Source: Adenanthera pavonina
Lineage: Eukaryota; Streptophyta; Magnoliopsida; Fabales; Fabaceae
Length of the DNA: 64,000 bases
Assembly: GCA_026686845.1 (NCBI GenBank)
Contig: JAIVEN010000024.1
Coordinates: forward strand, 7,861,501 to 7,925,500
Reading direction: 5' to 3'
The translations under genes were made by a program, and so were the position numbers. Below the pieces are notes generated by a model that saw only the letters and a list, made by a program, of their open reading frames with translations, did not search any database and had not been told where the DNA came from. Shown piece by piece: positions 36,612 to 47,898 of this stretch. The stretch's first letter is position 1; every line of letters starts with the position of its first letter.

Positions 36612-36978
36612 TGTAACACCTCTCATAGGGCTCATTTCCCAAGTATTTAATCATTTTAAAGTCCATTTGTATCGTACTAGGATCTTGAATCACAATGAAT
36701 GCCATAATAAATTTTTCTTCAACTTTGGTTACTATTCATTTAATCGAACTTATTTATTCCGATTTAACTTTGAAAAATCATAACTAAATCAATAAAAATT
36801 GTATGCATGTGATTCAAGCCTCTAGGAATAACTTATAACTTTGTCTACATGGGAAAAATATAAGTCAAAGCAATGACTATACTGATATGTATAGCAAACT
36901 CTGTGAAATTTCACAATTTATACAAAAACTGCAACATAATCATTTTAATTAGAATTAAATATAAAAATCCACCAAATT
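36612..36978 (-). repeat. Truncated 5' LTR of E
   Basis: Matches 27883 onward of the 3' LTR from TGTAACACCTC to AAAATCCACC, then breaks off. Only the LTR end next to the primer site remains; about 2.2 kb including the promoter is missing. Confidence 0.88.
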
Positions 36979-37015
36979 TTGAGTTTGTTAAAGATATCTC
37001 ATGTTAGAACATATG
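36979..37015 (-). repeat. Scrap of copia LTR between E and F
   Basis: About 37 bases (TGTTAGAACATATGAATTTTCA core) match a segment common to copia LTRs (compare 56286-56307 and 19715-19738). It may be the last remnant of D's 5' LTR, left after a deletion fused E to F. Confidence 0.5.
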
Positions 37016-39321
37016 AATTTTCATTTTGTAACATTTATAAAAGACTAAATATTAGAAAATGTATAAAGAATTTGAGAAAATAAAGAGACATCGTTATATG
37101 TAAAAAAGACAAATAGGTCATTGTTCCAGAATAGATGGAAAAATGAGAAAAATTATATTTTGGTCTTAAGAAATAAAATTATTTTTAATTTAGTCCCTGA
37201 AGGAGGGAAAGTCACGTCAGTATTAAGCCTTGAAGAAAATTATGGCAAATGAACCAAAAGAATTAAAATTATAGTTTTACCTCAAGTCAGGGGTAACTTT
37301 GTAAATATGTAAAATTATTGTCAAAACGAAACTCGCGATAAAATGAACCCAATGATATATGGAATTAAGGTTAACTGATTAAGAATGAAGAAATAATCAG
37401 TGTCGAAGATTAAAAAATAACTTTATACTAAAAAAAGTTACTTTAAGTTCTGCAAAAAGCAAAATGACAAAAAGGAAAATAGTTGGGTACCACAAAAAGA
37501 GCTTTTAGGACATAGGATAATAAGGTAATATCAGATACAAGTTAATTTTAATCCTGTACTCATAAAGTAATTTAATACTACAAAAAGTAACTTTACTAGT
37601 CTAGGTATAAAGTAACTGGCACATGGCTTTATTGGACTAGGGAAAATACACAGTATCTTGGATAATATTACCCCTCCATGTGGTGCCATATGTCAGCCGT
37701 CATGTGCTAAAATTGGAAACTTAATGGTTAAGTTTTTAGTTAAACAAACTTACTGTTTAAGCTTTCAAAAAGTAAGCATGATTAGTTGTTTATAGATACT
37801 CCCTCTGGTCTTGCATGTCTGAACACATGGAAAATAGAGGGAGGAGCTGCTGCTTAGTCGAGAAAGAAAGGAAGCAAAATGAGCGAAAGAGGAAGAGAGA
37901 AAAGGAAGAATGAAAATAAAGGAAAATTGGTAAGCCACCTAACCTATGATCTTGATGAGTTTTAGCTTAGTTTCTTTGTGGTTTGGGTTTAGTTTCCTTA
38001 CAATTTTCAACCTAGGCATGTTTAAGGGAGGGAAGTTGATTTTAAACCATAAATTGATGAGAAAACATGAGATTTTGCACAAAAAAAAAAAGAAGCAAAC
38101 TAGGTAAGTTTTGGAGAAAGTAGTTGGAAAATCCATTTTTTCCTCTTGGGTACTGATTTTGGCCAGGACATCAGAGTGTCTTAAGGTTGGAATTTTATTA
38201 ATGTGATAGCAAAAATGGATTCCCCATGATGAAAAACCTTAGAGACAAGTGTTGGGTTAAAGAATAAGCTTGAGATAGAAAATTTGAGATTTTAGGGTTT
38301 CATGAAAGCTATATGCATTATGTCATGAAATTAGTAGCATGAACAAGTGTTTAATGATGTTTTAGGACTTGAGGAAGTTTGAGAAAGCTACAGGAAGCTT
38401 TTGTTTAAAGAGGAAAGCCAAGTGATATCGCCAAAGGTAGTAAGTTCACTTATTTGCATTTATGTTCTTTCATTGAATTTCTATGATGAAATTACATCGC
38501 CATATTGTGAGTGTGTTTTCCTTGACTATTTCTGACTGTAAATTGAGGAGTTTTGTTCCCTGAGACATACATTTTCTAAGCCATTATACTATCAAAATTT
38601 TTATGACCAATATGGTACTTTGATGTTTTTATGTGATCAAAAGTGATTTATATGTGAAATAATTGACATAATTGCATAAAATATGACTTATTATTGAGAT
38701 TTCCAAATTGTCACCATCCCAAACACTAACCATGCTAGGGCCATGCCATGGAGGAATCTAAGAATGAAGCAAGAAGGATGAAGAAGATTATGAAGCATAA
38801 CTTGTTTAAGAAAGTTATGGCATTCTATTATGTAATTTTGTATATAATTGTATACAGATGTATGAAGCTGCCATTGTTTGTTATCATATACCCCTAAGTT
38901 TCTTATAATGTTATGAATATGGTTTGGGCAAATGTGAACCATATATGTTGTGAATGGTAATGGTTTAAAAGTTTGGAAATGCAAATTTGTCTAAGATGAC
39001 TAGTCATGAAAGAAGCGGAGGTGGTCAATTGAAATCAGGAAAAATTGCTTACATTTATATATGCTCTAAAAGTATAAATAAAAAGGTTTCCAAGGAGCTA
39101 GAGAACACTTAATTTAGATAAGTGTGTGATTTATAGTGTAATTTTGAATTTGAGGGTCAAAACTGGATAGTGGTGTGAAAAGTGCCAATTTTTACTGTAA
39201 GTATCACTCACTTTAAAAGGTAGTATAAAATTGTACAGAGCTCAAAAAAATTTAGTGGTTTGTATATGTTGAAAAATCTATGTTTTAAGTTCAATATGCC
39301 ACTAGCTTGAAAGGAGCTATA
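37016..39321 (+). mobile_element. Gypsy LTR F, left part
   Basis: Plus-strand gypsy LTR related to E, K and I but more diverged. For example AATGTATAAAGAATTTGAG at 37051 corresponds to 62187 onward in I. The true left end is uncertain: TGTAACATTT near 37016 may be a truncated or divergent start. The right part continues at 50958 after C. It includes the conserved TGGATTCCCCATG block near 38216. Confidence 0.7.
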
Positions 39322-39862
39322 TGTTAGCAAGGCTGACTTCCCAAGAGGGGGGTGAATTGGGAAGATTGAACTTTTTCTGCACAAAGTGAAGTAAGTGAAG
39401 ATATCACAATATAATGAAAACAATGTGTAAAATAGAGCAAGCTGAAAAGTAGAGATAAGGAGAAGAAAACTCAGTAATTTATCCTGGTTCGGTCTATCCA
39501 CTTGACCTACATCCAGTCCCCAAGACACTTCTTGAGATTTATCCACTATACAGCAAGAATTTCAACGGGCTTCTTGCTAAAGCCACAGTACACGAGTATG
39601 CTCTGTTTATGAGCTCTCTCAAACTCTCCAATCACTTTCACTATGTGCTTCCCAATCCCCTTGTGAATACCCCTCACAAGTAAATCTATCTCCCAGATGA
39701 AGAGTAGATTGATTACAATGAAATAACTCTCTTGAAAAGAGTAGATATGAAAGTTTAAGTACAAGTATAGAAGTTGAGAGGGTAAAAGCTTTTTGAAGAA
39801 GATTCAACAGAAATTCGGTATATATAAGTTTTATTCATTACCCACAACTTCAAATGATGTTA

Positions 39863-39935
39863 TATTTATAGTTTTAGGTCTCAAATATCCGTTAGAGACT
39901 TAAATCTATCCGTTAGGGAAGTTATCCAACGGTTA
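39863..39935 (-). promoter_or_regulatory. LTR promoter of C: TATA box and MSA-type site
   Basis: On the minus strand TATAAATA (39863-39870) lies about 55 bases downstream of a perfect MSA match (plus strand TCCAACGGTTA, 39925-39935). This is the same spacing as in B. Two weaker sites (CCGTTAGAG, CCGTTAGGG) lie between them. Confidence 0.55.
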
Positions 39936-40264
39936 CTCTGAAAAACTATCCGTTTACCAACCGTATTTAATGCTTCTGACATACTGAAATTTGAATTTTG
40001 GTTGGTCAACAGACGAATTTCGAAGGAACCGAAGGTTAAAGCTTCCAACGTTAAAATACGAAGTTCGTCTGTCCATAGAGTGAAATTCGAATTTTGAAAC
40101 TTATGAAGTATTTTCTCAATGTGACATACGAATTTTCAAGAAGAAAGTTTTTCTGTAAATCGTGAACAGTGTTTTCAATTTTCTACAGTACCCTCGAAAT
40201 TCGAATTTTGGATGCCCAAAATTCGTCTGTGCATTGAACGTTCAAAGAGGCACAGTAGTTCACT

Positions 40265-40860
40265 TTCTTCGAAATTCAAATTTTGACATAGTGAAATTCG
40301 TCTGTCAGAGATCAATTTTGAAACTTAATTTCCTCTTGATTTCAGATGAACTCTATCATAGTTTCAGACGAATTTCTTTGGTTTTCACAAGTTGTGTTTT
40401 GTCTGAAATTCGAATTTTGAAACTGTAAAGTTCGTCTGTCACAAAGAGGCTTCTTTCAGACTTATATGAAAATTTGAATGTTGCAAAGTCAAAGTTCGTC
40501 TGTCAGAGAGCATTTTTCAAACTCAATTTCTTCTTAATTTCAGATGAACTTTAACATAGTTTCAGACGAATTTCTTTGGTTTTCACAAATTGCATTTTGT
40601 CTGAAATTCGAATTTTGAAACTGTAAAGTTCGTCTGTCACAAAGAGGCTTCTTTCAGACTTATATGAAAATTCGAATGTTGCAAAGTCAAAGTTCGTCTG
40701 TCAGAGAGCATTTTTCAAACTCAATTTCTTCTTAATTTCAGATGAACTTTAACATAGTTTCAGACGAATTTCTTTGGTTTTCACAAATTGCATTTTGTCT
40801 GCAATTCGAATTTTGAAACTGTAAAGTTCGTCTGTCATAAAGAGGCTTCTTTCAGACTTG
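40265..40860. repeat. Three ~198-bp tandem units in C's 3' LTR
   Basis: The marker GTTTCAGACGAATTT recurs at 40361, 40559 and 40757, a period of exactly 198. The last two units are nearly identical, the first more diverged. C's 5' LTR has two units (50268, 50466) and LTR H three. Confidence 0.92.
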
Positions 40861-41243
40861 ATGAAAATTTGAATTTTGAAAGACCAAAATTTGTCTGACA
40901 GAGAGACATCTCTTCAGACTTGTTCAGTTTAATCTCGAAATTCAAATTTCCAAAGGCAAAGTTTGAATTTCCAACTTGACAGTTCAGTTTAACCTTTTAA
41001 ACTTCGTCTGTTTGTGAGTATTTTTCAAATAAGAAAAGATTTGACTTCAAATCAAGGTTTGAAAACATCTTTTTCTTAAATCAAATTCTTTTACCCAATC
41101 ACAACTAAAACAAAAGAAGTTACAAGAGATCTAACAACAAATACTCAGAAAATCTTCACTTGAAACAACTTTGATCTCCTTTGATATCTTCAATCCAAGC
41201 TCTTGAGTGTTAGTTGGGAATCATCAAAACACTTGATTCAACA

Positions 41244-41257
41244 TTCTCCCCCTTTTT
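41244..41257 (-). other. Polypurine tract of C
   Basis: The minus strand reads AAAAAGGGGGAGAA directly before the 3' LTR, identical to B. Confidence 0.93.
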
Positions 41258-41554
41258 GATGATGACAAAACAACTCATAAACTGGATTAGTACTTGGGTT
41301 TGCTTACACAAGCTCCCCCTCAACATATGCATTACAGTTCATAAGATATCATTTCCAACAGATTAAGTGAAGAGATTCAAAGCCCAAAACATTGCAACCA
41401 AGAACATAATTCATTTAATCAAATTGTTTCAATACATATTTCTATTTAAGATCAGTTCTCAAAACATAAGGAATAACAAAACATAAGGAATAACCATCAA
41501 ACAAGATACAACAGGAAGGTTCAGCCTAAGATCTAAAACAATCATCTAAAACAA
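41258..41554 (-). other. C 3' untranslated region
   Basis: Non-coding sequence between the ORF3 stop and the polypurine tract. A second G-rich run (minus strand AGGGGGAGCTTGTG, 41310-41323) corresponds to the one near 15154-15167 in B. Confidence 0.6.
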
Positions 41555-43760
41555 TCATTTCTTCTTTGGCTTAGACTTCTTGCTGTATGTCTTTCCTTTC
41601 CCAGAAGACTCAGCAGATTTTCTAGTTTGCTTGGTCCCAGTTTGCTTTATCTTCTCCCCCTTTTTGGCATCATCAGAAAGCCCAACAAAATCCATTGGAG
41701 GAGGAATCTGAGAAATAGGAACAGCACGAAGAGGGACAGGAGCAAAAGGAATCTCTGGCTGGGTTGATGCCGCAGGCTCAGGGCTAGGTTCTTCATCTTT
41801 ACTATCATCAGAGACCTCAAGCAGCTCTTGCATTTCCTGTCTTGAAATAGCTAGTCGAGCTCTCTGTTCCTCTGACAGCCCATAAGCAGCAAGAGAAGGA
41901 GAGGCTGGTTCAGGAGGAGGAAACATTTCTTCAAGCCTTCTCCTTTGAGCTAGCAGAAGGGCTTTGTGAGCAATAGCAGCAAAGTCAATAACAGGCACAA
42001 TGCTCCTTTCCTCATTGAGTGCAGCTTGCAGAAATGGTGAAGCAGAAATGGATGCTACTAGCTGCTCAACTTGCTCAGACTTGGGTGGAAAGGATAGAGT
42101 CCTGAGCAACTGCTTCACTCTGCTCAATTGGGCTTGTTTCCTGCAGACCCTCTTCCTCCATGCCATAGTCCAAGGGAGGACCAGGACTTGCCTCATTGTT
42201 GGAGGCCTTTGGCGTGCCAGTTGGTTCAGTCTCTTGTATACCAACACCAGGGATAGGAGAATCCAGCTCAAAAGGACTTGGAGGCACAGGAGATGGGGAC
42301 AGAGTAGGCTCAGGAACACCAGGCTGAGGTGGAGCTGAAGTGGTAGGTATTGCATTTCTGATCTCTTCATAAGCATCAGCTACCACCTTCATATGTACAG
42401 CCAACTGATGGATTTGATCTTGTAGATGAGCAAATTTGGTGTTTTGCTCATCCCTAATGCTGAGAATGAGTGTTGACAGACTGTCAAACAACTCAGTGAT
42501 CTTTGTTGGCTTGATCCGTGAGGAGGGAGTGGAAGAAGGGTGAGTAGGCCTGGATGGAGATGGAATAGGCTGAGAAGGCTGAGGTACAGATCTGCCAGGG
42601 GCCTCAGAGGTGCCTTCTTGTTGGAGGGATGCATCAGCAGCATAGAACAAGTCTTCAGATTTTCCTGCTCCCTTTCCAACCCAATGACCTTCATCTCTTT
42701 CAATGCCCATCCTTTGCAATTCTTCCTCTTTGAATGCCTCAGTGAGTTTTCCTTTCCCCTTTTCAATGTGCTGAATCCTAGCATGCAGCAGGATTCTTGA
42801 AATAATTGCTGCATAGGGGAGTGTGGAATCTTTCCTCTGATCCCTTGCCTTTATCATATGCTGGAGAATGATATGACCCATATTGATCAGCTTCCCACGT
42901 ATGATGGCAGTCATCACATGAGCCTCCGCCCTTGTTATCAAATTGAACCTGCCACCCTTGTTGAATATGATCCTGGACACTATGTAGTGCAGGATTCTGA
43001 CTTGTACACTCAGATCTGTGGGCTTTAACAGATTTATTGTTGGCCTGTTCTCCCTTCTCTTGAATAAGGTGTCCAAGATGGTGTTCTCTTTATAGTTCAG
43101 AAAGGATCCACCTTCTTCATCAGCTGTGCTTGCCTCATCCATATATCCAGAGGCTGTAATGTCAATTTTTAGCCCATCTTGTCCTGGGATTTCCAGCACC
43201 TCATTGATTGTTTCATCAGCAAGCCAAATGGTCCTTGATCTCAAGGTGACCTCCAATTTCCTTTTCTTGCTGTTATATTGAAGAGAGGCATACTAAGTCT
43301 TTACTACCTCATCATCATATTTTTCAGCAATTTCCAACAGATTTCTATATTTTATCAACCATATTGCAGCATCAAAGTTATTGGATATCAGAAATTGTTC
43401 CATATTTACATAGTGAGGCTTGATTACCTTTTTGTTGGAAAACTTGGTAGTGTACTCTTCTTGAATCTTAGGAGTGCTCCACAGTGGCAGTGTAGTCAAT
43501 TCGAACTCTCCAGATTCAGTACTGAAAGAAGTAGAAGAGGCAGCAGCAGGGATAGAAGGTTTATCACTTTTTGAAGAGGAGGGTCCAGTTTTCTGAGATT
43601 CTGCTTTGGATGAAGATTTCTGGTGTTTAGAAGGAGTAGCTTTACTGGGTTTGGCCTTTCTTTTTGATTTCTCTCCTTCTTTGTTAGCTTATTGAGATTT
43701 AACATTCCTCTTTGGACGAGCCACAGCTTTTCCTGTTCCAGGAATTTTGACTCTTGCCAT
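41555..43760 (-). pseudogene. Third ORF of element C (env-position ORF)
   Basis: Best-preserved copy of the family's third ORF, about 735 codons. It opens MARVKIPG (ATG 43758-43760) and ends at TGA 41555-41557. The folded region (43499 to about 42800) includes NNFDAAIWLIKYRNLLE, LRSRTIWLADE, GQDGLKIDI and RILHYIVSRIIFNKGG. Then come a coiled-coil-like stretch (LSTLILSIRDEQNTKFAHL), Pro/Ser-rich acidic linkers and a Lys-rich tail (TYSKKSKPKKK). Only three lesions are seen: TAA at 43689-43691, TAG at 43293-43295 (a Trp codon in B) and a frameshift near 42090. No signal peptide or membrane span is visible, unlike a true envelope protein. Confidence 0.8.
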
Positions 43761-44758
43761 TTCTCGGTTGAATGATGCAGAATGTGGTTAAGGATAGGTT
43801 TATGGGATGCGATTTGAAGTTTAAACGGTGAAGAATGACGGTTTTTGGACAGGAGTTAAGAGGATTGAAGAAAGAATCAGAACAGACTTAGAGAGGTTAA
43901 AGATAGGGTTGCGTCTGTTCTTTGGAGAACCGTCGCATTTAACGTATGTAACCGTCTGACAGACAAATTTTGAGGGGTCAAAATTCGAATTTCGGGCAGT
44001 TACAAGTTAAACCGTTCAGCACAGCTTATTGACAGACAAATTTTCATCTTGAAAGTTCATCTGACAGTGGCTTGAAATAAGCAATACATACACAACAGAC
44101 GAATTTTGTTCCACCAAAATTTGAATTTTGAAAAGAAAAAGGCAGTCATTAAACAAACCATCAATCAACAGACGAATTAAGCATGCAGAACTTCATCTTT
44201 CAAGCATTCAATCATCAAGAACATAATTTAATAGACGAATTTCAAACTGAAACTTCGAATTTTTCAACTTTTGTAAATATTGTCCAACATTCGTATGATC
44301 AGGAGTTAACATTTGTATGACAGTGATGGACAATCATAACTATGAAATTTTTGTTTTTGAAAATTTGAACTTTCAAGCTTCAACAGACGAATTTCGAGGC
44401 ATTAACGAGAACTGTTCCAAGGCATAACAGGCCAAAGTTCGTCTATTGGTCTTCCAAAATTCGAACGTTGACCACGTTGACCAGTTCAAAAACACATATT
44501 ATCAATGAAATTCATCTAGCAATCAAACAACATACAAGTTTCAACTTTAAAAGCTTACAGAATGGATCCAGAACTTAGAATAATTGTCATTCACTTCACT
44601 CTCTGGTTGTTCCAATCTGGAGTGCTCCAATCTTTCAAACTTTTAGCCTTTGTTTTTCACAAGGAGCACCTGCAGCTACAATAAAACATACTCCGATGCT
44701 CAAGTTAGAATTAATTCTAATATTGAAAATTCTAAAGACAGAATTGCACAGAAATGAC
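43761..44758 (-). other. C spacer between pol and third ORF
   Basis: About 1 kb, non-coding, rich in the U3 motifs (CAGACGAATTT and AAATTCGAA, for example near 43973, 44097, 44171, 44385). The ORF3-proximal end holds a conserved block with CATAAAC at about 43798-43806. Confidence 0.75.
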
Positions 44759-47700
44759 TTACAATTCATTGGGATTTACCATTCCCAATTCTCTCCTTAT
44801 TTTGTAATGCCTGTCTTCTGATAGAGGTTTTGTAAGTATATCAGCAAGTTGATCCTCTGTTGAGATGTATTCCAGCTTAACTTCTCCTTTTAGAACGTGA
44901 TCCCTTATGAAGTGATGCCTAACCTCAATGTGTTTCGTCCTTGAGTGCATGACAGGATTCTTGGTAATGTTTATGGCACTTTGGTTATCACACATGATTG
45001 GTATCTCTTTTATTTTAACCTCAAGATCTTCAAGCTGCTGTTTCATCCAGATGACTTGGGCACAACAGCTTCCAGCTGCAACATACTCAGCTTCTGCAGT
45101 GGATAAGGCCACACTGTTTTGCTTTTTGCTAAACCATGAAACCAGGGATCCTCCAAGAAACTGACAAGTTCCACTTGTGCTTTTTCTATCAGTTTTGGAT
45201 CCTGCAAAATCAGCATCAGTGTACCCTTTGAGATCTTCTCCATTGCCTTTTGGATACCAAAGACCCATCTGTGATGTTCCAGTAAGATATCTAAAAATTC
45301 TTTTCACAGCTGTTGCATGGGTTTCTTTGGGGCATGATTGGAACCTTGCACACATGCAGACACTGAACATAATGTCAGGTCTGCTGGCAGTTAGGTACAG
45401 CAGGGATCCAATTATTCTTCTGTACTGAGTAATGTAAAACATCTTCCCATTTTCATCCATGTCCAGTTTGGTTGCAGTAGCCATAGGTGTTCCCATTGGC
45501 TTAGCATTCTCCATTCCAAACTTCTTTAACAGCTCTTTTAGATACTTGGATTGACTGAGAAAGATACCATCATTAAGCTGTCTGATTTGCAATCCAAGGA
45601 AGAAATTGAGTTCACCCATCATAGACATCTCGAATTCTCCCTGCATTAACTTAGAAAATTCCTTGCAAAGAGTTTCATTAGTAGCACTGAAAATAATATC
45701 ATCAACATAGATTTGGACAATTAGTAAATCTTTATTCTCTTTCTTAGTAAATAAAGTTGTGTCAACTTTGCCTCTGTTAAACCCTTTTTCAGTCAGAAAA
45801 TTGCTCAATCTTTCATACCATGCTCTGGGAGCTTGTTTTAATCCATAAAGAGCTTTCTTCAGTTTATAGACATGGTTTGGTTTTGTAGAATCCTCAAAAC
45901 CTGGAGGTTGATCTACATAAACCTCTTCCATGATATATCCATTCAAAAAAGCACTCTTTACATCCATTTGATATAGCAAAATATTTTTCATGCATGCATA
46001 AGCTAGTAGAATTCTTATAGCTTCTAATCTGGCTACTGGTGCAAAGGTTTCTTCAAAATCAATACCTTCTTCTTGATTATACCCTTTAGCAACTAATCTA
46101 GCTTTATTTCTGATTATAGTTCCAGATTCATCAAGTTTGTTTCTGAAAACCCATTTGGTACCAATAACAGGATGATTTGTGGGTCTAGGTACTAAATCCC
46201 AAACTTGATTGCTTTCAAATTGATTTAATTCATCTTGCATAGCCAAAATCCAGTAATCATCAGTTAAGGCTTCTTCAGTACATTTGGGTTCAAATTGAGA
46301 AATGAAAGCACAGTTGAGCATCTGTTCCCTTAACTGTTTTCTGGTTTTGACTTTTTCTTGAACATTCCCTATTACTTGATCAACAGGATGATTTCTTTGA
46401 TATCTCCAAGCTCTAGGGAGTTCTTGAGATGTTTCTTCATTATTTTCTTCATCAAACTCTTGCTCCTGGATATCTTCCTCAATGTTAACAGATTCAGATA
46501 TCTTTGGAGATTCAGTTTTACTTTTATCAGAAATGCCCAGTTTTTCAAAATTGAAACCAAGATCATCCTCATTGGTAACATGTTTTGAAACAGTTTCATT
46601 TTCAATGAAAACCACATGCACGAATTCATCTATTGCATTTGATCCTTTATTAAAAACTCTATAAGCCTTACTCCTACTAGAATAGACCAGAAATATACCT
46701 TCATCAGATTTGGCATCAAATTTACCTAGGTTTTCTTTGCCATTGTTGTGAATGAAGCATTTGCACCCGAACACATGGAGGTGTGACAGATTTGGCTTTC
46801 TTCCCTTGTACAGCTCATATGGAGTCTTCCCAAGGATTGGTCTGATGTAGGCTCGGTTAATGATGTAACTTGTTGTATTTACAGCATCAGCCCAGAACAC
46901 TTGAAAGAGCTCCTTCTCATTCAGCATAGCTCTAGCCATCTCTCCAATGGTTCTGTTCTTCCTTTCTACCACTCCATTTTGTTGAGGAGTTCTTGGTGCT
47001 GAGAAGTTGTGGTCAATCCCATGCTCATTGCAGTACTCTAGGAAGTATGTATTTTCAAATTCTCCTCCATGGTCTGACCTGATAGATACAATAGAAATAC
47101 CTTTCTCATTTTGCACTTTCTTAGCTAAGGTTACAAATGCATCAAAGGTATCACTTTTAGAAGAAAGAAATAATGTCCAAGTGAATCTAGAATAATCATC
47201 AACAATTACAAGCACATACAGATTACCACCTAGACTCTTTACCCTAGAAGGTCCAATTAAGTCCATATGCAGCAATTCAAGTGGTCTCGTTGTGGTAACT
47301 ATGTTTTTGGATTTGAAGGATGATTTAGTTTGTTTTCCTCTTAGGCACGCATCACATTCTTTATCCTTTTCAAAAGATATTTTTGGTAGACCAGTTACTA
47401 GCTCATTTTTAATCAGTTTAGACAGTTGATTCATGTTCACATGAGCTAATCTTCTATGCCATAGCCAACTATCATTATTCTGACTGATTAAGCATATAGA
47501 ATCTAAAGGAGGAAGTTCATCAAGGTCAATAGTATAGCAGTTACCATCCCTTTGAGCCTTGAGGATTACTCTGTGATCACTTTTTCTGATGACCAGGCAA
47601 AACTTTGAGTCAAACAGCACCCAGTTTCCTTTGTCACAAGTCTGACTCACGCTTAGCAAGTTGTGGTTGAGGCCAATCACAAACAGCACCTCTTCAATGG

Positions 47701-47890
47701 ATGTTTCAGGATTTTTGCCCACAATGCCAATACCAACAATTTTACCATATTGATCACCTCCAAAGGTCACCTTTCCTCCTTTCTTGTCTCTAAGGGTGAT
47801 GAACTTCTCTTTGTCACCAGTCATGTGACTTGAGCAGGCACTGTCCATATACCATTTGTTGCTTTTCTTAGCTTTGAGACAGACCTGCAA
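44759..47890 (-). CDS. pol: Element C pol polyprotein, intact (1043 codons)
   Basis: An uninterrupted copia pol. Protease active site Asp16-Ser-Ala; pre-integrase zinc ligands His145/His150 and Cys179/Cys182; integrase catalytic Asp210, Asp273 and Glu309, the last two with exactly 35 residues between them; RT YVDD at 728-731; RNase H TDADFAG (Asp892, Asp894), STAEAEY (Glu933), CDNQ (Asp968); C-terminal ADILTKPL. It would process the polyprotein, copy the RNA and integrate the DNA. A Val replaces Gly in the LGYSSRSKAYRV motif near 402. The start shown is the first Met; translation would normally enter by frameshift from gag. Its 5' regulatory region is deleted, so it is probably not expressed from its own LTR. 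Confidence 0.93.
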   Translation of the reverse strand: MQVCLKAKKSNKWYMDSACSSHMTGDKEKFITLRDKKGGKVTFGGDQYGKIVGIGIVGKNPETSIEEVLFVIGLNHNLLSVSQTCDKGNWVLFDSKFCLVIRKSDHRVILKAQRDGNCYTIDLDELPPLDSICLISQNNDSWLWHRRLAHVNMNQLSKLIKNELVTGLPKISFEKDKECDACLRGKQTKSSFKSKNIVTTTRPLELLHMDLIGPSRVKSLGGNLYVLVIVDDYSRFTWTLFLSSKSDTFDAFVTLAKKVQNEKGISIVSIRSDHGGEFENTYFLEYCNEHGIDHNFSAPRTPQQNGVVERKNRTIGEMARAMLNEKELFQVFWADAVNTTSYIINRAYIRPILGKTPYELYKGRKPNLSHLHVFGCKCFIHNNGKENLGKFDAKSDEGIFLVYSSRSKAYRVFNKGSNAIDEFVHVVFIENETVSKHVTNEDDLGFNFEKLGISDKSKTESPKISESVNIEEDIQEQEFDEENNEETSQELPRAWRYQRNHPVDQVIGNVQEKVKTRKQLREQMLNCAFISQFEPKCTEEALTDDYWILAMQDELNQFESNQVWDLVPRPTNHPVIGTKWVFRNKLDESGTIIRNKARLVAKGYNQEEGIDFEETFAPVARLEAIRILLAYACMKNILLYQMDVKSAFLNGYIMEEVYVDQPPGFEDSTKPNHVYKLKKALYGLKQAPRAWYERLSNFLTEKGFNRGKVDTTLFTKKENKDLLIVQIYVDDIIFSATNETLCKEFSKLMQGEFEMSMMGELNFFLGLQIRQLNDGIFLSQSKYLKELLKKFGMENAKPMGTPMATATKLDMDENGKMFYITQYRRIIGSLLYLTASRPDIMFSVCMCARFQSCPKETHATAVKRIFRYLTGTSQMGLWYPKGNGEDLKGYTDADFAGSKTDRKSTSGTCQFLGGSLVSWFSKKQNSVALSTAEAEYVAAGSCCAQVIWMKQQLEDLEVKIKEIPIMCDNQSAINITKNPVMHSRTKHIEVRHHFIRDHVLKGEVKLEYISTEDQLADILTKPLSEDRHYKIRRELGMVNPNEL

Positions 47891-47898
47891 AACAATGT

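Larger units (their letters stand above)
27883..36978 (-). mobile_element. Tekay/Del-like Ty3/gypsy chromovirus E
   Basis: Minus-strand element: 3' LTR 27883-30464, gag-pol 30514-35008, extra ORF 35266-36463, primer site 36595-36606, and only the first 367 bp (plus-strand sense) of the 5' LTR. The pol order protease, RT, RNase H, integrase and the C-terminal chromodomain identify a chromovirus; the integrase tail recalls Tekay/Del. It is inserted in D's gag. Its right end was lost in a deletion, so no target duplication can be seen. Confidence 0.9.
39322..41243 (-). repeat. 3' LTR of element C
   Basis: Plus strand begins TGTTAGCAAGGCTGAC and ends TTGATTCAACA; 1922 bp. It contains three tandem units of about 198 bp (40265-40860). 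A promoter region has the TATA (39863-39870 on the plus strand as tatttata) and an MSA-type site (39925-39935). It is almost the same subfamily as solo LTR H. Confidence 0.94.

Noticed and set aside
40265..40860. CRISPR-like regular repeats in the LTRs
   Set aside because: Period is 198 bp with no unique spacers, and it lies inside a eukaryotic LTR; these are tandem LTR units.
42389..42814. Minus-strand 141-codon ORF and plus-strand ORFs at 42000-42338 and 42540-42800
   Set aside because: Overlap the third ORF of C, whose frame has a close homologue in B; these alternatives are out-of-frame shadows.
44759..47890. C pol as a domesticated host gene
   Set aside because: It is open and complete but sits between gag, ORF3 and both LTRs of a young element with a target duplication; recent insertion is a sufficient reason for its intact frame.
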